From Micromonospora echinaurantiaca (GTDB taxonomy: Bacteria > Actinomycetota > Actinomycetes > Mycobacteriales > Micromonosporaceae), in assembly GCF_900090235.1 (NCBI RefSeq), contig NZ_LT607750.1, forward strand, positions 1,934,501 to 1,998,500: a stretch of 64,000 bases of DNA. The letters are read 5' to 3'. This document shows, piece after piece, positions 61,692 through 64,000 of this stretch. The notes under the pieces are model-generated. The model made no database searches. It was not told the DNA's origin and worked only from the letters and a program-made list of their open reading frames with translations. Each line of letters starts with the position of its first letter. Position 1 is the stretch's first letter. The translations under genes and the position numbers were made by a program.

Positions 61692-62591
61692 GTGCGGATC
61701 GGACTGCTGCTCGACCGGTTCGACTGGCCCGGTGGCCCGGCCGCGCAGGGCCCCACCCTGCGCCGGATCGCCGTCGAGGCGGAGCAGGCCGGGGTGGCCA
61801 GCATCTGGATCAACGACCACTTCCTACAGATCCCGCTCTTCGGCGAGGTCACCGACCCGATCCTGGAGTCGTGGACGGTGCTGGCCCACCTCGCCGCCGT
61901 CACCCGGCGGGTCGAGCTGGGCACCCTGACCACCGGCGGGCACCACCGCCACCCGGGGCCGCTGCTGAAGATCGTCACCACCCTGGACGTGCTCTCCGGC
62001 GGGCGGGCCTGGCTCGGCGTCGGGCCGGCCTGGAACGAACGGGAGCAGCTCGCCCTGGGCATCCCCACGTACAGCTGGCCGGAACGGTTCGCCCAGCTGG
62101 AGGAGCTGCTCCAGGTCGCGCACCGGGCCTTCGCCGGCGACCGCAGCCCGTACGCCGGTGAACACCTGCGACTGGCGGAACCGGTCTTCTCGCCCCCGCC
62201 GCTGCGCCGCCCCCCGATCCTGGTCGGCGGCGCCCACGAGCGCCGGGTCTTCCCGCTGGTCGCCCGGTACGCCGACGCCTGCAACCTGTTCGAGGCCGGC
62301 GGCCTGCCGATGCTGCGGCTCAAACTCGACCTGCTGCGCCGCCGCTGCGAGGAGATCGGACGGGACTTCGCCACCCTGCGTAGGACCTCGTTCGGCCCGC
62401 TGCACCTGACCCGCACCGGCGCCGGCGACTCGCAGACCGTCCCGGCCGCGCTGGAACGGTTCGCCACCCTGGCCGGCGAGGGCTTCGAGCTGGCCATCGT
62501 GGCGCTGGCCGACCCGCTCGACCCGGCCGCGTTCGAGTTGCTCGCCGAGCTGGTCGAGGCACTCGCTCCGGTCACCGCCACGCCCCGGTAG
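61692..62591 (+). CDS. LLM-class oxidoreductase (F420-type)
   Basis: A 299-residue luciferase-like barrel with a GTG start 4 bases after the thiolase stop. Features are 'RIAVEAEQAGVASIWINDHFLQIPLFGEVTDPILESWTVLAHLAAVTRRVELGTLTTGGHHRHPGPLLKIVTTLDVLSGGRAWLGVGPAWNEREQ' and 'PPILVGGAHERRVFPLVARYADACNLFE'. This pattern matches F420-dependent LLM family proteins of actinobacteria. It could saturate or desaturate a C=C or C=N bond using F420. It ends the tightly packed PKS operon. Confidence 0.88.
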   Translation: MRIGLLLDRFDWPGGPAAQGPTLRRIAVEAEQAGVASIWINDHFLQIPLFGEVTDPILESWTVLAHLAAVTRRVELGTLTTGGHHRHPGPLLKIVTTLDVLSGGRAWLGVGPAWNEREQLALGIPTYSWPERFAQLEELLQVAHRAFAGDRSPYAGEHLRLAEPVFSPPPLRRPPILVGGAHERRVFPLVARYADACNLFEAGGLPMLRLKLDLLRRRCEEIGRDFATLRRTSFGPLHLTRTGAGDSQTVPAALERFATLAGEGFELAIVALADPLDPAAFELLAELVEALAPVTATPR

Positions 62592-62650
62592 CCCGCCCGC
62601 GCCGGTCGCCGCCACACCCCGGTAGCCCGCCCGCGCCGGTCGCCGCCACG
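62583..62650. repeat. Two 34-bp direct repeats overlapping the LLM gene end
   Basis: The unit, beginning ccccggtagcccgcccgc, occurs twice in tandem and differs only in the last base. The first copy contains the LLM stop codon. A third partial copy (ccccgtggcc) follows. Confidence 0.8.
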
Positions 62651-62988
62651 CCCCGTGGCCGGCCCGCCCCGGCCACCGTGCGTTGAGCCCCAGCACCTCG
62701 GCGTCGGCCATGGTGGCGTGCACCGCGTCCGGGAAGAGCGCGTCGCGGCCGGGCGGACCTGCGCGCCCGGCGGTGTCGCGACCCGAAATGCGGCTCGCGC
62801 TGGGCGGTGTCGCGACCGGGAATGCCGCTCGCAGCGGGCGGTTCGGCGGGCCGGTGGGCCGCCAGCGCCGGGCGGCCCCGGTGTGCAATCCGCGCTCCTT
62901 GTCGGTCTCCGCGGGCCGTTGGGAGACTGGCTGCGCCGTGACGGTGGGCGACGAGTCGCGTGCCATCTGCGTACACATTGGAGGTCCG
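62592..62988. other. 397-base gap with direct repeats, no supported gene
   Basis: No frame here has a plausible start, ribosome site and protein-like composition. A leftward frame crossing it reads like decayed protein (DALFPDAVHATMADAEVLGLNA) but has no recognisable family. The stretch before 62989 holds the ggagg ribosome site of the next gene and presumably its promoter, since the tight operon spacing is broken here. Confidence 0.6.
62771..62832. repeat. Two imperfect direct repeats, 34-base period
   Basis: cggtgtcgcgacc(c/g)g, followed by (a/g)aatgc(g/c)gctcgc, occurs at 62771-62798 and 62805-62832. The 34-base period equals that of the other repeat pair in this gap. Confidence 0.65.
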
Positions 62989-64000
62989 ATGAGCGTGACC
63001 GGTGAAGCGGCGCGGGACACCGCCCGCAGCGGCGCGGACGTCGTCAAGGCCACCGAGCTGCTGGCCCCGGAGTTCGCCGAGCGGGCCGCCGAGGGCGAAC
63101 GGCTGGGCCAGCTGCCGGCGGATCTGTTCACCAAGGCGCAGGACGCCGGCCTGATCGACCTGATGCTGCCGCGCGCGCTCGGCGGGCTGGAACTGGACCC
63201 GCTCACCGTGGTCGAGGTGATCAGCACGATCTCCGCCGCCGACGGGTCGGCGGGCTTCACCATCCTCACCCTGAACGCCACCTGCTACGTCGCCTGGCTC
63301 GCCGAGGACGCGGCCCGCACCGTGCTGGCCGGCGAACCGCGGGCGGTGGCCACCGTCTTCACCCCCCGGGGCAGCGCGGTCCCGCAGGACGACGGCAGCC
63401 TGCTGGTGACCGGCCGCTGGCCGTTCAACACCGGCTGCCGCAACGCGTCCTGGTTCTGCAACGGGGTGATGGTGCTCGACGGCGACAAGCCGGCCGTCGT
63501 ACCGCCCGGCCGGCCGGACTGGCGGCTGGTGTTCGCCCCCCGCGAGCAGTGCGGGATCCTCGACACCTGGGACGTCGCCGGGCTCAAGGGCACCGGCAGC
63601 AACGACACCGTGATGGAGCGGGTGCGGGTCACGCCGGAGTTCACCGCCAACCCGATCTTCGAGCCGCCCCGGCACGACGGTCCGCTGTACCGGTGGTCGT
63701 TCTTCGCCCTGATGGGGGTGCAGTTCGCCGGGTTCCCGCTGGGCATCGCCCGCCGGGCGCTGGACGAGTTCGTCGCGCTCGCGCCGAAGAAGTCCCGCGG
63801 CAGCAAGCCGCTGGCCCAGGAACAGTCGGTGCAGCTCGCCGTCGCCCGGTGCGAGGCGGACCTGCGCTCGGCGAAGGCCTTCGTCACCGACGTGATGGGC
63901 GCCGCCTGGGAGCGCACGCTGCGCGGCGACGAGATGAGCATGGACGACCGGGTGGCGGTGCGGCTGGCCACCGGCCGGGCGATTCGGGCCGGCGTCGAGG
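62989..64000 (+). CDS. Acyl-CoA-dehydrogenase-type flavoenzyme (3' end missing)
   Basis: The frame is open to the window edge: 337 visible residues of perhaps 390-400. The ATG has a good ggagg site 5 bases away. Features are 'EFAERAAEGERLGQLPADLFTKAQDAGLIDLMLPRALGGLELDP', 'SAADGSAGFTILTLNATCYVAWL', 'LLVTGRWPFNTGCRNASWFCNGVMVLDG' and 'ILDTWDVAGLKGTGSNDTVMERVRVTPEF'. The G-R-W-P-F-x-T-G-C and D-T-W-D-x-x-G-L-K-G-T-G-S-N-D blocks resemble HsaA-like flavin monooxygenases as well as dehydrogenases. It may aromatise or hydroxylate the PKS product. Confidence 0.88.
   Translation, partial: MSVTGEAARDTARSGADVVKATELLAPEFAERAAEGERLGQLPADLFTKAQDAGLIDLMLPRALGGLELDPLTVVEVISTISAADGSAGFTILTLNATCYVAWLAEDAARTVLAGEPRAVATVFTPRGSAVPQDDGSLLVTGRWPFNTGCRNASWFCNGVMVLDGDKPAVVPPGRPDWRLVFAPREQCGILDTWDVAGLKGTGSNDTVMERVRVTPEFTANPIFEPPRHDGPLYRWSFFALMGVQFAGFPLGIARRALDEFVALAPKKSRGSKPLAQEQSVQLAVARCEADLRSAKAFVTDVMGAAWERTLRGDEMSMDDRVAVRLATGRAIRAGVE

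Noticed and set aside
62592..62988. Leftward frame reading like a decayed protein
   Set aside because: No start with a ribosome site, no recognisable domain, and it runs antisense into the flavoenzyme gene.

Overview
The window is very GC-rich actinobacterial DNA with GTG/TTG starts, ATGA-type gene overlaps and F420/flavin LLM oxidoreductases. A Micromonosporaceae-like actinomycete is the best guess, judged from gene content and style only; no rRNA or tRNA marker is present.

Positions 1-13.3 kb look like chromosomal backbone. They hold the 3' end of a GerMN-type lipoprotein gene, a DUF1772/NmrA gene pair, and a locus combining a membrane sulfatase, a CDP-alcohol phosphatidyltransferase, a zinc dehydrogenase, a 6-carboxytetrahydropterin-synthase-like enzyme, a glycosyltransferase, a methyltransferase, a flippase-like membrane protein, GTP cyclohydrolase II and a RibD-type reductase. 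An LLM oxidoreductase and S-adenosylhomocysteinase follow. A strong hairpin at 13281-13310 closes this part.

Positions 13.3-64 kb (the right end is outside the window) form one large biosynthetic gene cluster of a type I do not recognise. (a) The left arm (13.3-20.9 kb) has three P450s, an alcohol dehydrogenase, an SsuD-like monooxygenase and a stand-alone condensation-domain protein. (b) A StrR-like ParB-fold regulator (21.2 kb) leads a rightward operon (22.3-41.9 kb). This contains two NRPS proteins with the layout CP-Cy-A-PCP-Cy-A-PCP and docking-Cy-A(MT)-PCP-TE-like, then a saccharopine-dehydrogenase-like protein, a thiazolinyl imide reductase, a type II thioesterase, an SHMT-like enzyme, a glycosyltransferase, an SDR and an aldehyde dehydrogenase. 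(c) A leftward operon (42.0-45.7 kb) encodes a 2OG-Fe(II)-like oxygenase, a D-amino-acid-oxidase-like enzyme and a FAAL-type acyl-AMP ligase. (d) A rightward operon (45.9-62.6 kb) encodes two paralogous NodU/CmcH carbamoyltransferases flanking a carrier protein, an O-methyltransferase, and a highly reducing type II PKS: ketoreductase, two hot-dog dehydratase-like proteins, ACP, KS, chain-length-factor-like KS, a second active KS and a truncated KS. Tailoring genes follow: alpha/beta hydrolase, tandem hot-dog thioesterase, HCCA-isomerase-like DsbA protein, P450, thiolase and LLM oxidoreductase. An acyl-CoA-dehydrogenase-type flavoenzyme then runs off the right edge.

Proposed working model (inference): the type II PKS builds a reduced polyene or cyclised aryl acid. 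The FAAL loads it on the N-terminal carrier of the first NRPS. Three cyclisation modules then build an azoline chain: an oxazoline-type unit from a non-cysteine substrate, a thiazoline, and a terminal thiazoline that is reduced and N-methylated as in pyochelin. Carbamoylation, O-methylation, glycosylation and P450 oxidation would follow. No transporter, resistance gene or siderophore receptor is visible in the window.
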